NCBI RefSeq assembly: GCF_042219825.1
Contig: NZ_JBHJHQ010000009.1
Coordinates: forward strand, 227,639-291,638
DNA length: 64,000 nt
DNA from: JBHJHP01 sp042219825
Lineage (GTDB): Bacteria > Bacteroidota > Bacteroidia > Bacteroidales > UBA5342
Direction: 5' to 3'
Below the pieces are notes generated by a model. It was not told where the DNA came from. It saw nothing but the letters and a program-made list of their open reading frames with translations, and made no database searches. Positions within the stretch are counted from its first letter, which is position 1. Each line of letters begins with the position of its first letter. The translations under genes and the position numbers were made by a program. Shown here one piece after another: positions 63,872 to 64,000 of this stretch.

Positions 63872-64000
63872 TTAGTTAGTTTTTACAACCTTAAACAATT
63901 TACTTGCACCAGCACTTTCAGCTTTAATGATATATAATCCTGAGCCGTCAATACTAATGTTTTCTTTGCCTGAAGATGGTACAACCTGCTTAACAACTTT
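63872..64000 (-). CDS. C-terminal end of a T9SS-sorted protein (cut by right edge)
   Basis: The minus strand is open from the right edge to a TAA at 63872-63874, giving the last 42 residues. They include GKENISIDGSGLYIIKAES and end FKVVKTN. The GLYIIKAE plus LFKVVK pattern is the last part of a T9SS type A sorting domain. The rest of the protein lies outside the window, so its function is not known; a further surface pectinase would fit the locus. Confidence 0.75.
   Translation of the reverse strand, partial: KVVKQVVPSSGKENISIDGSGLYIIKAESAGASKLFKVVKTN

Overview
The window is a dense plant cell-wall (pectin) utilisation region from a member of the Bacteroidota. The evidence is a SusC/SusD pair, many secreted or lipoprotein glycoside hydrolases (GH), Bacteroidota-type -7 promoter elements (TAnnTTTG) and several proteins with a C-terminal type IX secretion (T9SS) sorting domain. 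SusCD together with T9SS and a RhaT-type rhamnose transporter suggests a Marinilabiliales-like organism; that placement is inference. No rRNA, tRNA, CRISPR array, insertion sequence or prophage was seen.

Layout. (A) 1-4967, minus strand: a five-gene catabolic operon of Fe-dependent alcohol dehydrogenase, DapA-family aldolase, PdxA-family dehydrogenase, DUF1537 acid-sugar kinase and a sodium:solute symporter cut by the left edge. (B) 5615-11224, plus: GH28 polygalacturonase, GH105 unsaturated galacturonyl hydrolase and a GH95 enzyme. (C) 11273-15194, minus: a LacI-family regulator and a large surface protein (lamin-tail, CotH and T9SS domains). (D) 15298-40919, minus: a long block of three GH2 enzymes, GH106, a GQSNM esterase, a DUF5703-type protein, a UroD-like protein, rhamnose mutarotase, RhaT, an MFS transporter, GH78 and GH127. 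(E) 41179-44293, plus: a split transketolase and an aminotransferase. (F) 44385-46351, minus: a BASS-type transporter and an Asp/Glu racemase-like protein. (G) 46430-63583, minus: a T9SS protein of unknown function, SusC, SusD, PL1 lyase, CE8 pectin methylesterase, two tandem PL1 lyases, GH78 and a beta-propeller glycosidase. A T9SS-tailed gene enters from the right edge.

Working together. CE8 and the PL1 enzymes would demethylate and cut homogalacturonan at the cell surface, and SusCD would import oligomers. GH28, GH105, GH78, GH106, GH95, GH127 and GH2 enzymes would strip galacturonate, rhamnose, galactose, fucose or galactose-like and arabinose residues. RhaT, MFS and SSS carriers would bring monosaccharides inwards.

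Regulation. A LacI-type operator (consensus near TGTAAACGTTTTCA, twice as the perfect palindrome TGTAAACGTTTACA) lies in front of operons A, B, the LacI gene, the CotH gene, D and E. This suggests one local regulon. No SusR, hybrid two-component or ECF-sigma/anti-sigma regulator is present.

The most interesting proposal is that operon A encodes a complete route for 3-deoxy-D-lyxo-heptulosarate (Dha of rhamnogalacturonan II). Aldol cleavage would give pyruvate plus a C4 aldehyde acid, which would be reduced to D-threonate, phosphorylated and oxidatively decarboxylated to DHAP. The stereochemistry fits, but the pathway is inferred. The split transketolase, aminotransferase, racemase and BASS module is a second uncharacterised catabolic unit.
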